64,000 nt of DNA from Actinomycetales bacterium JB111. Lineage in GTDB: Bacteria > Actinomycetota > Actinomycetes > Actinomycetales > Actinomycetaceae. Made by a program: the position numbers and the translations under genes. The stretch spans positions 62,001-126,000 of the forward strand of contig FUHX01000011.1 of assembly GCA_900163555.1 (NCBI GenBank), read 5' to 3'. The notes beneath the pieces are model-generated. The model did no database searches. It saw nothing but the letters and a program-made list of their open reading frames with translations, and was not told where the DNA came from. The stretch's first letter is position 1. The number at the start of each line of letters is the position of its first letter. Positions 1 through 8,750 of this stretch are shown here, piece after piece.

Positions 1-72
1 CAGGTCCTGCTCGTAGTACAGGGTGGCCGCGCGCAGCAGGAGGTGGTCGCGTTCGTCGTCAGCGGGACGCAT
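1..72 (-). CDS. SorC/DeoR-family sugar-binding transcriptional regulator, 5' fragment
   Basis: Only the first 24 codons are inside the window; the gene runs off the left edge. It starts at ATG (72) and the segment HLLLRAATLYYEQDL matches the stretch just ahead of the helix-turn-helix in SorC-family regulators; the complete SorC gene at 29856-30854 has the comparable FEAASMYYLQDET at the same place. SorC proteins bind a phosphorylated sugar or polyol through a C-terminal domain and control a neighbouring operon. It lies 27 bases downstream of the GatD-like dehydrogenase on the same strand, so it is probably the last or a late gene of the FGGY kinase-dehydrogenase operon. The family call rests on a short fragment and is moderately sure. 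Confidence 0.6.
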   Translation of the reverse strand, partial: MRPADDERDHLLLRAATLYYEQDL

Positions 73-99
73 CGAGCGCCCTCGGCCCGGCGGGCACGG

Positions 100-1146
100 T
101 CACCTGCCGTGCGGGAGGAACAGGACCTTCGAGCTGTGGATGGTCCGCTTGAACATCGACTCGATGGTCTCGGAGACCGCCTCGAGGCCCAGCTCGTGGG
201 TGATCATGAACTCCCACTTCAGGGCACCGGAGTGCATGGCCTCGACCGTGGTGGTCCACTCGGTGCCGGGGAACGGCGCGGAGAAGGAGTTCCACGAGCC
301 CTTGATGTCGATCTCGAGCCGCATGAGGCGGGCCCAGTTCTTGTCCGAGATCGTCACGTCCTGGTTCGGGATGCCGATGAGGACGACCTCGCCGTGTCGG
401 GCCGCGAGACCCACGGCCATGTCCTCGGCCTTCGGGTTGCCGGAGCACTCGACGATGATGTCGTAGCCGAGCCCGGCCAGCTCGGCCGCACGCTCGGGGG
501 TCGTGGCCGTGGCCGTCGCGCCGGCCTCGATGGCGAGCTTCTCCTTCTCGGGCGAGAGGTCGACCGCGAGGACGTCCTGCGCACCGCTGAGCTTGGCCCA
601 CTGGATGGCGAACAGGCCGATCGGGCCGCCTGCCCCGACGACCGCGACGCGCTTGCCCGGCGCGAGCGTGCAGCGCAGGAGGGCGTGCAGGGCGATGGCC
701 GACGGGTCGACCATGGCGGCCGCGCGCGGGTCGAGGTCCGCGGGCACCTTGAGCAGGAGCTTCGCGGGGCCGGCGACGTACTCGGCGTAGGCGCCGTCGC
801 GCCGCGAGCCGTAGTAGTCGTAGTCCTCGCACAGCGAGTACTGGCCCGCCACGCAGGGGGCGCACTCGAAGCAGGGCAGCATCGGCGGGGCGGTGACGAG
901 GTCACCGACCTCGAGGTTGTCCACTCCCTCGCCGAGCTCCTCGACCCAGCCGGAGAACTCGTGGCCGCAGATGAGCGGGAGCGAGTGCGGTCCCTTCTTG
1001 AACATGCGGTCCAGGTCGGAGCCGCACACGCCGCACGCAGCGACCTTGAGGACGACCTCTCCCGGTCCCGCGACGGGTCGCGGGACATCCTCGAGTCGGG
1101 AGTCGCCGACCGCGTGCATGACGACTGCCTTCATGGTTTCGGCCAT
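100..1146 (-). CDS. GatD-like zinc-dependent polyol (phosphate) dehydrogenase
   Basis: 348-aa medium-chain dehydrogenase, cytoplasmic, that should oxidise a polyol or polyol phosphate to a ketose with NAD(P)+. Seen: catalytic zinc residues in CGVCGSD and GHEFSG, the full structural-zinc lobe PCFECAPCVAGQYSLC, and a Rossmann motif VVGAGGPIGL. The GSRRDG segment and the overall pattern are close to galactitol-1-phosphate 5-dehydrogenase (GatD). ATG at 1146 is chosen because AAAGGAAGAG lies about 9 bases upstream; a second ATG at 1134 is possible. The FGGY kinase is upstream and a SorC regulator downstream, which suggests a polyol to ketose to ketose-phosphate route. The real substrate cannot be read from the sequence. 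Confidence 0.85.
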   Translation of the reverse strand: MAETMKAVVMHAVGDSRLEDVPRPVAGPGEVVLKVAACGVCGSDLDRMFKKGPHSLPLICGHEFSGWVEELGEGVDNLEVGDLVTAPPMLPCFECAPCVAGQYSLCEDYDYYGSRRDGAYAEYVAGPAKLLLKVPADLDPRAAAMVDPSAIALHALLRCTLAPGKRVAVVGAGGPIGLFAIQWAKLSGAQDVLAVDLSPEKEKLAIEAGATATATTPERAAELAGLGYDIIVECSGNPKAEDMAVGLAARHGEVVLIGIPNQDVTISDKNWARLMRLEIDIKGSWNSFSAPFPGTEWTTTVEAMHSGALKWEFMITHELGLEAVSETIESMFKRTIHSSKVLFLPHGR

Positions 1147-1310
1147 GGGAATGACTCTTCCTTTCGTCACCCGGAGGGTGGTCGACGCGGTCCGCCGGAT
1201 CGGGCCGCGACTGTGGTGTTTCGACTGGGGTGTTTCTCGTTCGGGGCTCGCGCCCCGGCGCCGGGCGTCCCCTCCGCCGTTCATGACGCAGGGGACGCCC
1301 GGCGAGGTCC

Positions 1311-2852
1311 TCAGGCCCCGTCGACGTGCTTGGCCATGCGGTTGTTGAGCTCCTTCATGGCCTCGTAGGTGTCGACGTAGGCGCGGTAGTTGAACTGGTA
1401 CTCCTCGTGCGCCTCGGCGTCCGGCTCGATCGTCTCGACCGTGCGGACCATGTGGCGGGCCGCCGTCGGGAGGTCCGCGTGGACGCCTGCGCCGACGGCC
1501 GCGAGCATCGCGGACCCGAGGAGCGGGCCCTCGGTGACGTCGGTGAGCGTGATCGGCACGTTGGAGACGTCGGCGTGCATCTGCATCCACAGGCGCGACG
1601 CCGTGGGGCCGCCGGAGATGACGACCTCCTCGGGCGGGTAGCCGTTGGTACGCATCGTCTCGAAGATCTTCTCCGTGCCGAAGCAGATGCCCTCGAGGAT
1701 CGCGCGGAACATGTGTCCCTCGCCGTGGCCGAGGGTCAGGCCCCAGAACACGCCGCGCGAGCGCGGGTCGGAGTACGGGGAGCGGTTGCCCTGGAAGTGG
1801 TCGAGCATGACCAGGCCGTCGGAGCCGCGGGGCACCTTGCGGGCCAGCTCGTCGAGGACCTGGTAGCGGGAGATGCCCTCCTTCTCGGAGCGGTCCATCG
1901 TGATGTGCGCGAGGTTGTCGCGGAACCAGGCGACGATCGAGCCGGTGGAAACCTGGCCGGCCTCGACCGTCCACTCCCCCGGGATGACCGCGTCGGTGTA
2001 GGAACCCCACAGGCCCTCGGCGTGCAGCGGCGTGGCCGACTGGCCGATCATCACGTGGCTCGAGCCGGTGATGAGGGCCATCTTGCCGGGCTCGACGACG
2101 CCGAGACCGATCGCGCCGGCGTAGGCGTCGATCGCGCCCTCGGCGACCGGCGTGCCGGCGGTGAGGCCGAGCTCGGCGGCGATGTCGGAGCGCAGGCCGC
2201 CGACGTTCTCGCCGATGGGAAGGATGCGCTCCGGGAACTTCTCGAGCAGGTCGGTCGCGCCGAGCTTCTCGTACAGGGAGACGGGCCAGCCGCGGTCGTA
2301 GAAGTACTTGCCGGCGGCGTGGTTGAGGGACATCGTCCACTCGCCGGTGAGGCGGTGGACCAGCCAGTCCGTGCAGTCGACGATGTAGTCGGCGCGGTTG
2401 TAGACCTCGGGCTCGTGTCGGCGGAGCCACAGGCCCTTCGGCACGCCCCACTCGGCGGAGACGGCGCCGTAGCCCGCGTACTTCAGGGCGTCGTCTCCCG
2501 TTGCCGCGATCTCCTCGGCCTCGTCGGCCGCGCGGACGTCCATCCAGAGCAGGGCCGGCCGCAGGTGCTTGCCGTCCTTGGTCGCCGCAACGACGGTCGC
2601 GGACGTCGAGTCCACCGAGATACCGGCGATGGCGTCCGGCGAGACCTGCGCGTTCTCGAGCGCACCCCGGACGGCGACGACGATGCAGCGCCACCACTCC
2701 TCGGGGTCCTGCTCGGCGCGGCCGGGTCGCGGGAACTTCGTCTCCCACTCGGTCGTGTGGATGCCCTTGATGCCACCCTGGGGGTCGAAGATGCCGGCTC
2801 TGGCACCCCCGGTCCCCATGTCGATGCCGAGCAGGTATGGGCCCTCAGCCAT
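1311..2852 (-). CDS. FGGY-family carbohydrate kinase (pentulose/hexulose type)
   Basis: 513-aa kinase of the FGGY family, which phosphorylates ketoses or polyols with ATP. Seen: N-terminal phosphate-binding motif GIDMGTGGARAG, sugar-site segment SVDSTSATVVA, the ATP-domain motif ITGSSHVMIG and a glycine-rich VVISGGPTASRLW near the C-terminus. The GISVDSTSATVV stretch and DHFQGNRSPYSDP recall the ribulokinase-like branch more than xylulokinase or GlpK. Start ATG at 2852 has a perfect AAGGAGG about 9 bases upstream. The dehydrogenase follows after a 164-base gap, so the two probably work in series: the kinase would phosphorylate the ketose produced by the dehydrogenase. One of four FGGY kinases in this window (others at 15541, 23290 and 32893). 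Confidence 0.85.
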   Translation of the reverse strand: MAEGPYLLGIDMGTGGARAGIFDPQGGIKGIHTTEWETKFPRPGRAEQDPEEWWRCIVVAVRGALENAQVSPDAIAGISVDSTSATVVAATKDGKHLRPALLWMDVRAADEAEEIAATGDDALKYAGYGAVSAEWGVPKGLWLRRHEPEVYNRADYIVDCTDWLVHRLTGEWTMSLNHAAGKYFYDRGWPVSLYEKLGATDLLEKFPERILPIGENVGGLRSDIAAELGLTAGTPVAEGAIDAYAGAIGLGVVEPGKMALITGSSHVMIGQSATPLHAEGLWGSYTDAVIPGEWTVEAGQVSTGSIVAWFRDNLAHITMDRSEKEGISRYQVLDELARKVPRGSDGLVMLDHFQGNRSPYSDPRSRGVFWGLTLGHGEGHMFRAILEGICFGTEKIFETMRTNGYPPEEVVISGGPTASRLWMQMHADVSNVPITLTDVTEGPLLGSAMLAAVGAGVHADLPTAARHMVRTVETIEPDAEAHEEYQFNYRAYVDTYEAMKELNNRMAKHVDGA

Positions 2853-3059
2853 GCGAATACCTCCTTGTTCGCACTTCCGTGCATGTCGTCGATGTGCGCT
2901 GACGCGCGCACGAGTGCCGCCCTTCGCGCGCACGTGGCCTCGCAGCGGATGGCGGCGCGCCGACACCGGAAGCCGACGCACGCTCGCACGTCGACTCTCG
3001 CACACCACGCGCATCTGCGCGACGGATGGGCGTACCTTGCACATGTGAGCACCGCGGGC

Positions 3060-3135
3060 GCACGGGTGTCCGTCCCCGGCGCACGGGCGGCCGTCCCCGC
3101 CGCACGGGTGGCCGTCCCCCGCCGCACGGCGTGCC
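3060..3135. repeat. 21-bp imperfect tandem repeat, about 3.5 copies
   Basis: Units start at 3060, 3081, 3102 and 3124; each begins GCACGGG and continues with a GTCCGTCCCC-like core, and the last is partial. The tract is intergenic. It could be a slippage-generated repeat or a set of protein-binding sites upstream of the FGGY kinase operon; nothing in the sequence decides between these. Confidence 0.6.
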
Positions 3136-3149
3136 GGCCCGACGACGAC

Positions 3150-3183
3150 GGGCGGGGCGGGACCCGAAGGTCCCGCCCCGCCC
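3150..3183 (-). terminator. Rho-independent-type terminator after the MalEFG-like operon
   Basis: Perfect 15-bp stem (GGGCGGGGCGGGACC and its complement) with a CGAA tetraloop, 161 bases beyond the stop codon of the MalG-like gene. There is no clear U-tract, as is common in high-GC actinobacteria. Confidence 0.75.
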
Positions 3184-3263
3184 GTGGTGGGGATGGTGAG
3201 TCGATGCGCGATGGAGGCGCCGGCGTCGGCGAGTGGCCGCGACGACCCCGACGCCGGTCGGGA

Positions 3264-3320
3264 CGACCCCGACCGGCCGCAACGGCTCCGACCGGCCGCG
3301 ACGGCTCCGCCCGGCCGCGA
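3264..3320. repeat. 19-bp imperfect tandem repeat, 3 copies
   Basis: Three consecutive units at 3264, 3283 and 3302, each of the form CGGCTCCGACCGGCCGCGA with one to a few changes. They lie directly after the stop codon of the MalG-like gene and before the terminator hairpin. Function unknown. Confidence 0.6.
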
Positions 3321-3343
3321 CGGCGGAGGTCGGCGCCTGTCCC

Positions 3344-4261
3344 CTACCCCTTGACCGAGCCGGCGGTCAGCCCGCCGACGATGTAGCGCTGCAGCACGAG
3401 GAACAGCACGAGCACCGGCAGGGCGGCGATCACGGTCCCTGCGGCGAACAGGCCCCAGTTGCGGTTCTGCAGGTCGGAGACCATCTGGTACAGCCCGATC
3501 GCGAGCGTCCAGTTCGACTCGGACTGCAGCAGGACGCGGGCCAGCACGAAGTCGGAGAACGTAGCCACGAAGGACAGCAGCCCGACGACCGCGAGCACGG
3601 GGGCGACCATGCGCAGGATGATCGTGAAGAAGATCCGCGCGTGGCTCGCGCCGTCGATCTTGGCCGCCTCGTCGAGCTCCTTCGGAACCGTGTTGAAAAA
3701 CCCGTACATGAGGAACGTGTTCGCGCCGAGCGCGCCGCCGAGATAGACGCAGACCAGGCCGATCTTCGAGTCCAGGCCGAGGGCCGGCACGACGTCGCCG
3801 AGGGAGAGCAGCAGCAGGAACACGGCAACGAACGCGAGGAGCTGCGGGAACATCTGCAGCACGAGCAGAGCGTTGAGGCTGAAACCGTGGCCCCGGAACC
3901 GGAAGCGGGAGAACGCGTACGCGGCCGCCGCCGCCATGAGGACGGTGCCGAACGCGGTCGCCAGGCCGATGAACATCGTGTTGCCGAACCACGTCCAGTA
4001 CGACGTCGTCTCGTTCAGCTGGCTGTAGCTGGAGGCGTCGAAGCTCCGGAACAGCCGGTTCGAGCCCGTGAGCGTGGCGCCCTGGCCGGCCAGCGAGGCG
4101 GAGACGACGTACACGATCGGGAAGGCCGCGTAGATGATGAAGACGATGCCGACGGCGTGCTTGACGCCGATCTCGAGCATCCAGCGCCCGGGACGCATCT
4201 TCGGCTGGGCCGGCAGCGCGCGTCCGAGGCGGTCCGTGGCGGACGAGGTCGTCGCGGTCAT
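3344..4261 (-). CDS. ABC sugar transporter permease, MalG type
   Basis: 305-aa inner-membrane permease of a CUT1-type carbohydrate importer. Several hydrophobic helices are visible (first around residues 35-55) and the ATPase-docking EAA loop reads EAAKIDGASHARIFFTIILR from about residue 198. Its ATG (4261) overlaps the TGA of the MalF-like gene by one base, so the two are translationally coupled. The operon has no ATPase gene; in actinobacteria a shared MsiK-type ATPase encoded elsewhere normally serves such importers. Given the neighbouring LacI regulator and GH13 alpha-glucosidase, maltose, maltodextrin or another alpha-glucoside is the likely cargo. Confidence 0.9.
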   Translation of the reverse strand: MTATTSSATDRLGRALPAQPKMRPGRWMLEIGVKHAVGIVFIIYAAFPIVYVVSASLAGQGATLTGSNRLFRSFDASSYSQLNETTSYWTWFGNTMFIGLATAFGTVLMAAAAAYAFSRFRFRGHGFSLNALLVLQMFPQLLAFVAVFLLLLSLGDVVPALGLDSKIGLVCVYLGGALGANTFLMYGFFNTVPKELDEAAKIDGASHARIFFTIILRMVAPVLAVVGLLSFVATFSDFVLARVLLQSESNWTLAIGLYQMVSDLQNRNWGLFAAGTVIAALPVLVLFLVLQRYIVGGLTAGSVKG

Positions 4262-5880
4262 CAGTTGTACTCCTCGAGCTTGCGGGCCTGACGGAAGCCG
4301 ATGATCGAGATCACCGCGATGATCACGAAGATCATGATCGAGAGCGCCGAGGCGAGGCCGTAGTCCTTCTGCGCGCCGCCGTCGATGCCCGCGATCTTGT
4401 AGACCATCGAGATGAGGATGTCCGTGTGCCCGACCGGGACCGTGGCATCGCTCATCCGCGGGCCGCCGCCGGTGAGCATGTAGATGAGGTTGAAGTTGTT
4501 GAAGTTGAACGCGAAGCTCGAGATGAGCAGCGGCGCCGTGGCCACCATGACCAGCGGGAAGGTGAGCGACCGGAACTGCTGCCACGTGCTCGCGCCGTCG
4601 ATCCGCGCGGCCTCCTTCAGGTCGCCCGGGATCGCCTGGAGCGCGGACGTGCAGATGAGGAACATGTACGGGAAGCCGAGCCACAGGTTGACGCCGAGCA
4701 CGGAGAGCTTCGCCAGCCACGGATCGGTGAGCCACGGGATGTCGGCCCCGAAGAGGAGCACGTTGTTGATGAAGCCGAACCGCTCGTTCAGCAGGCCGGC
4801 CCACAGCAGCGCCGCGAGGAAGCCCGGGAAGGCGTACGGAAGGATCAGCAGCGTGCGGTAGATCTTCTGCCCCTTGACCCGCGGGTCGTTGAACACGACC
4901 GCGAGGAAGAGGCCGAGCAGGAACGTGGTGGCGACCGACAGGAACGCGAAGACGATCGTCCACAGCAGGACCTTGAGCAGGGGGCCGGCGTACCTGGCGT
5001 CGGAGAAGGCGTCCACGTAGTTGTCCGCCCCGACGACGACGCGCCAGCCGACGTTCAGGGCCTCCCCGTCGTCGGAGACGAAGCTGCCCTCGCCGTTCGG
5101 CGAGTACACGACCCCGGTCTCGACGTTCGTCATCGTGTCGGCGTCCTCGTCGTAGACGAGCCGGGAAGTCGCCTGGGCGGCCGTGCGCCCGTCGGTCGTG
5201 CGCAGGGAGCCGTCCGCGGCGTCGTCGGAGAAGGGGACGCGCAGGGCGGCGACGTCGCTGGCCCTGGCGTAGACGTCGCGCTGCTGAAGGACCGTGACGT
5301 CGGGGACGGACACGATGCGGCCGTCCTCGACGACCGCGTCCGGCGCCGCTTCGAGCGGCTCCTCGTCCCAGCCGACGCTCACGGAGTCGGTCTCGACGTC
5401 GAGGATGGCGAGGCCGAGGTCGCCGTCCTCGTCCTCGACGACGGCCACCGGGTAGCGCGTCGCGTCCGGCAGCGTGCGCTCGTTCTGCGCGAGCAGCTGC
5501 GCGATCGCGGACTCCTTCGTGCTGTTGTGCCCGTCGCCGTAGTTGGTGATCGAGACGTAGCCCGTGTACACGATCGTGAAGACCTGGTAGATCATGAGGA
5601 ACAGCAGGCCGGGCACGAGGTACTTCGCCGGGACGGTCCGGTGCGAGAAGTAGACCCAGTTGACGACGAGCAGCGCGACGAGGGTGCCGCCGAGGACCCA
5701 CCAGGAGTCGACGGTCCAGGCCTGCCAGATGATGAAGACGCCGAGCGCGTCGACGAGCGCGATCAGCAGCAGCTTGACGAAGAACCAGGCGCTGAAGTCG
5801 CCCGCCTTCGCGGAGATGGTGCGGGCGGAGGCCCGCGCGCGGGTCCGCGTCGTCGCGGGCTCCACGTCACTGGAGGTCAT
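4261..5880 (-). CDS. ABC sugar transporter permease, MalF type with large periplasmic-type loop
   Basis: 539-aa permease pairing with the MalG-like protein. It has an N-terminal pair of helices, a long mostly hydrophilic insert (about residues 105-300, with motifs such as VAVVEDEDGDLG) like the extracytoplasmic P2 loop of MalF, then the core permease with an EAA loop LKEAARIDGAS near residue 425. ATG 5880 is preceded by GGAAGGAC. The long insert distinguishes MalF from ordinary CUT1 permeases of about 300 residues and supports a maltose/maltodextrin-type system. It follows the binding-protein gene after 119 bases that hold a hairpin. Confidence 0.9.
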   Translation of the reverse strand: MTSSDVEPATTRTRARASARTISAKAGDFSAWFFVKLLLIALVDALGVFIIWQAWTVDSWWVLGGTLVALLVVNWVYFSHRTVPAKYLVPGLLFLMIYQVFTIVYTGYVSITNYGDGHNSTKESAIAQLLAQNERTLPDATRYPVAVVEDEDGDLGLAILDVETDSVSVGWDEEPLEAAPDAVVEDGRIVSVPDVTVLQQRDVYARASDVAALRVPFSDDAADGSLRTTDGRTAAQATSRLVYDEDADTMTNVETGVVYSPNGEGSFVSDDGEALNVGWRVVVGADNYVDAFSDARYAGPLLKVLLWTIVFAFLSVATTFLLGLFLAVVFNDPRVKGQKIYRTLLILPYAFPGFLAALLWAGLLNERFGFINNVLLFGADIPWLTDPWLAKLSVLGVNLWLGFPYMFLICTSALQAIPGDLKEAARIDGASTWQQFRSLTFPLVMVATAPLLISSFAFNFNNFNLIYMLTGGGPRMSDATVPVGHTDILISMVYKIAGIDGGAQKDYGLASALSIMIFVIIAVISIIGFRQARKLEEYN

Positions 5881-5951
5881 CGTTGTCCTTCCGCGGACCG
5901 AGGGGGTCAGGGGGAGAGCCGGGCCGGGGTGCGGCCGGGCGCGGGTACCGA

Positions 5952-5982
5952 GCCGGGGCGACCCTTGTCGGGGCGCCCCGGC
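5952..5982 (-). terminator. Hairpin between binding-protein and permease genes (attenuator-like)
   Basis: GCCGGGGCG pairs perfectly with CGCCCCGGC across a 13-base loop. It sits just after the MalE-like stop codon and before malF, where partial termination would lower permease expression relative to the binding protein, an arrangement common in ABC import operons. Confidence 0.55.
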
Positions 5983-5999
5983 GCGTCACGGGTGACGTC

Positions 6000-7316
6000 T
6001 CAGCCGTCGATGGCGGACTGGATGGAGTCGACCATGGAGGCCCACGCCGCGGCCGGGTCGGCCTCGGCGCCGGTGATGATCCCGGCCTCGGTCACGCCCC
6101 AGAACTGCCAGACCTGACCCATCGCGGGCAGGGCGGGCATGGGCAACGAGTCGGCTCCGACCTCGCGGAAGCCGGCCTGCAGCTCGTCCTCCGACGCGGT
6201 GTCGGCGGCCGCCGTCAGCGCGGGCAGACGGTTCCCGGTCTCGAAGAGCTGCGTCTGCGCCTCCTCGGTGGCCATGAAGTTGACGAGGAAGTCGTTCGCG
6301 ATGAGGGCGTCGGGCGATTCGGCGTTGACGAAGAACGCCTGCACGCCGGCGAACGGGACGGCCGCCTCCGGTCCGGGCGCGGGGATCGGGTCGATCGACA
6401 GGTCGATGTCCGAGAAGGAGTCGAGCATCCAGGGGCCGCCGATGATGAAGGGCGACTCGCCGTTGGCGAAGGCCTCCACCGCGACGTCGTAGGTGATCGA
6501 GGTGTCGAGCACGCCGGTGCCGTTCGCACCCTGCGAGGCGAGCCACTCGGCGTACGCCGCGCCGGCCTCGCCGCCGAGGCTGAGCTCCCCGGTGTAGGCG
6601 CCGGAGTCGTCGGTCACGAACACCGGGGCGCCGAAGGAGGTCTGCAGCGGGTAGTAGGTGTAGGGGTCGCCCTCGTCACCCGTCTGGATGAGGATCGGGA
6701 ACTCCGAGCCGGCTGCCTCGCCGGCGGCCACCGCGTCGTCCCACGTGGCGGGCGCCTCGGGGGCGAGCTCCGTGTTGCGGAAGAGCGCGAGGTTCTCGAT
6801 CGCGAAGGGCAGGCCGTAGATCTGGCCGTCGTAGGTGACGGCGTCAATGGCGACCTGCTCGAAGTCGTCGGGGCTGGTTAGCTCGAGCGGGGCGACCACG
6901 CCGTTGGAGGTGAGCTCGCCCAGCCAGTCGTGCGCGCCGACGGTGATGTCCGGCCCCTCGCCGAGCGGGACCTGGGAGACGAAGTCGGCGCGGATGTCGT
7001 CGAAGTTCTTCAGGACGGTCTCGACCCGGATGCCGGTCTCGTCCTCGAAGGCCTGGGCGGCCTCCTCGACGGCGGCCTGGCGGGTCTCGTCGACCCACAC
7101 CACGAGGGTGCCCTCCTCGTTGGGCGCGGCCTCGCCGTCGGTCTCGCCGCCTTCGCTCTCCGTCTCGGACGAGCTCTCGTCCGACGACGTCTCTTCAGTG
7201 GTCTCGTCCGTTCCGTCGTCCGAGTCCGACGAGGTGTCGTCGTCCGAACCGCCGCCGCAGGCAGCGAGGACGAGGGACGCGGCAACTGCTGCCGCAAGGG
7301 AGATGCTCCGTCGCAT
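6000..7316 (-). CDS. Extracellular sugar-binding lipoprotein, MalE type
   Basis: 438-aa solute-binding lipoprotein, first gene of the importer operon. The N-terminus MRRSISLAAAVAASLVLAACGG is a lipoprotein signal with the lipobox LAAC; mature Cys is about residue 20. An acidic Asp/Ser/Glu/Thr spacer follows to about residue 60, then the binding-protein fold begins with LVVWVDETRQAAVEEAAQAF, typical of family 1 (MalE-like) binding proteins. ATG 7316 was chosen because the signal peptide starts there and GGAG lies about 7 bases upstream. The LacI-type operator and promoter at 7399-7437 are in front of it. Confidence 0.9.
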   Translation of the reverse strand: MRRSISLAAAVAASLVLAACGGGSDDDTSSDSDDGTDETTEETSSDESSSETESEGGETDGEAAPNEEGTLVVWVDETRQAAVEEAAQAFEDETGIRVETVLKNFDDIRADFVSQVPLGEGPDITVGAHDWLGELTSNGVVAPLELTSPDDFEQVAIDAVTYDGQIYGLPFAIENLALFRNTELAPEAPATWDDAVAAGEAAGSEFPILIQTGDEGDPYTYYPLQTSFGAPVFVTDDSGAYTGELSLGGEAGAAYAEWLASQGANGTGVLDTSITYDVAVEAFANGESPFIIGGPWMLDSFSDIDLSIDPIPAPGPEAAVPFAGVQAFFVNAESPDALIANDFLVNFMATEEAQTQLFETGNRLPALTAAADTASEDELQAGFREVGADSLPMPALPAMGQVWQFWGVTEAGIITGAEADPAAAWASMVDSIQSAIDG

Positions 7317-7398
7317 CGTTACTCCAATGGTGGAATTCAACGGGGGGTGGAACGCGATTGGCCACGCATCGCTGCGCCGCTCTGGTCCGCTGCTCGGG

Positions 7399-7437
7399 AC
7401 AGTACGCCCGGCGCGACCATCTTGCAAGTGCTTGCAG
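7399..7437 (-). promoter_or_regulatory. Promoter of the MalE-like operon overlapped by a LacI-family operator
   Basis: On the minus strand a -35 TTGCAA (7427-7422) and a -10 TACTGT (7404-7399) are separated by exactly 17 bases. The dyad TGCAAG-TG-CTTGCA (7423-7436) covers the -35; it resembles known actinobacterial MalR/LacI operators of the TTGCAA...TTGCAA type. The divergent LacI gene at 7575 is the obvious candidate repressor. Confidence 0.75.
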
Positions 7438-7471
7438 AAAGTTTCAGACTCGGGTGAGAATCATGCACACT

Positions 7472-7485
7472 GGTTGCCAGCAACC
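7472..7485. promoter_or_regulatory. Second palindrome in the malE-lacI gap
   Basis: GGTTGC-CA-GCAACC is a perfect dyad about 49 bases from the centre of the first operator. It shares only the TTGC core with it. It may be a second operator for looping or for autoregulation of the LacI gene. Confidence 0.45.
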
Positions 7486-7574
7486 GCTTGTCCACACCGA
7501 CTCGCTCGACGAGGAGCGCGCATGATCATGACCAGGTCCCGCAGATATCCCGCGGGTGACGCAAGATCGTCGTC

Positions 7575-8621
7575 GTGAGTTCCCGAACCCGACTGACCGA
7601 CGTCGCCGACCAGGCCGGCGTCTCCACCGCCACCGTCTCCCGCGTGCTCAACGGCCGCCCCGGCGTCGCCGAGTCGACGCGTCGTGACGTGCTTGCAGCG
7701 CTCGACGTGCTCGGCTACGAGCGCCCCTCGAGCCTGCGCCAGCGTGCGGCCGGCCTCGTCGGACTCGTGGTGCCCGAGCTGTCCAACCCGGTCTTCCCGG
7801 CGTTCGCGCAACAGATCGAGACGCTGCTCAGCTCCGCGGGGTTCACCCCGCTGCTGTGCACCCAGTCCCCCGGCGGGACCACCGAGGACGACTACGTGGA
7901 GATGCTCCTCGACCGCGGCGTGGACGGCATCATCTTCGTCTCGGGACGGCACGCCGACACGACCGCGGCGCCCAGCCGGTACCAGCGACTGCTCGACCAG
8001 CGCGTGCCCTTCGTCCTCATCAACGGGACGAACCCCGCGATCGCCGCGCCGTCCTTCGCCACCGACGACGCCGACGCCATGGACCTCGCGGTCCGCCACC
8101 TCGCGTCCCAGGGGCACCGCAGGATCGGCCTTGCGGTCGGACCCGACCGGTTCGTGCCCGTCATCCGCAAGATCGACGCCTTCAAGGACGCCACCGAGGA
8201 GTTCGTGGACGACGCGAAACCGCCGATCGTCCGCACGATCTTCACGGTCGAGGGCGGCCGCGCCGCGGGCATGGAGCTCATCGACGACGGGTGCACCGCG
8301 ATCGTCTGCGCGTCGGACATGATCGCCCTCGGCGTCGTGCGCGCGGCCCAGTCGGCCGGGCTGCGCATCCCGAACGACATCTCGATCGTGGGGTACGACG
8401 ACTCGCCGCTCATGGCGTTCACCGACCCGCCGCTGACGACCGTTCGCCAACCCGTCACCGGCATCTGCCAGGCCGCCGTCTCGTCGCTCGGCGCGATGAT
8501 CAACGGCTCCGCACCCACGTCCACCGAGCTCACCTTCGTGCCCGAGCTCGTCGTGCGCCGCTCCACCGGCGCCGCGCCGGCCGAACCGCCAAAGGCCGCC
8601 GCCTCCCGACCGGCGTCCTGA
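7575..8621 (+). CDS. LacI-family transcriptional regulator (alpha-glucoside/maltose type)
   Basis: 348-aa repressor with the classic N-terminal helix-turn-helix TRLTDVADQAGVSTATVSRVLNG (residues about 5-27) and a periplasmic-binding-protein-like effector domain (LVGLVVPELSNPVFP..., GVDGIIF, SIVGYDDSP). GTG at 7575 fits the usual LacI N-terminus; only a weak ribosome site is visible. It is divergent from the MalE-like operon and 129 bases upstream of the GH13 glucosidase gene on the same strand, so it probably controls both in response to a maltose- or isomaltose-type sugar. Confidence 0.9.
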   Translation: MSSRTRLTDVADQAGVSTATVSRVLNGRPGVAESTRRDVLAALDVLGYERPSSLRQRAAGLVGLVVPELSNPVFPAFAQQIETLLSSAGFTPLLCTQSPGGTTEDDYVEMLLDRGVDGIIFVSGRHADTTAAPSRYQRLLDQRVPFVLINGTNPAIAAPSFATDDADAMDLAVRHLASQGHRRIGLAVGPDRFVPVIRKIDAFKDATEEFVDDAKPPIVRTIFTVEGGRAAGMELIDDGCTAIVCASDMIALGVVRAAQSAGLRIPNDISIVGYDDSPLMAFTDPPLTTVRQPVTGICQAAVSSLGAMINGSAPTSTELTFVPELVVRRSTGAAPAEPPKAAASRPAS

Positions 8622-8750
8622 CGACCGGCGTCCTGACAACTGCCCGACCCACAACAGATTCCCCACACACCCCTCCCGCGGCCGCGCTCATCGCGCGCGG
8701 CCGCGGTTCCCGGCGCTCCGTCGTCGGGCCCGACCACTTCGAGGAGAACC

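Larger units (their letters stand above)
2853..3343. other. Gene-free interval with tandem repeats and a terminator
   Basis: 490 bases between the MalG-like gene and the FGGY kinase, both transcribed leftward. It holds the terminator at 3150-3183, two short tandem-repeat tracts (3060-3135 and 3264-3320) and, by position, the promoter of the kinase operon near 2880-3030. I see no open frame with a family match. The stretch 2895-3010 is rich in GCGCGCAC-like words that could be regulator half-sites, but no clean palindrome stands out. Confidence 0.6.

Noticed and set aside
3060-3320. Possible CRISPR array
   Set aside because: The repeats are contiguous short tandem units without unique spacers, and no cas gene is present.
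3344-7316. Missing MalK ATPase as evidence of a broken transporter
   Set aside because: Actinobacterial CUT1 importers commonly share an ATPase encoded elsewhere, so absence here is not unusual.
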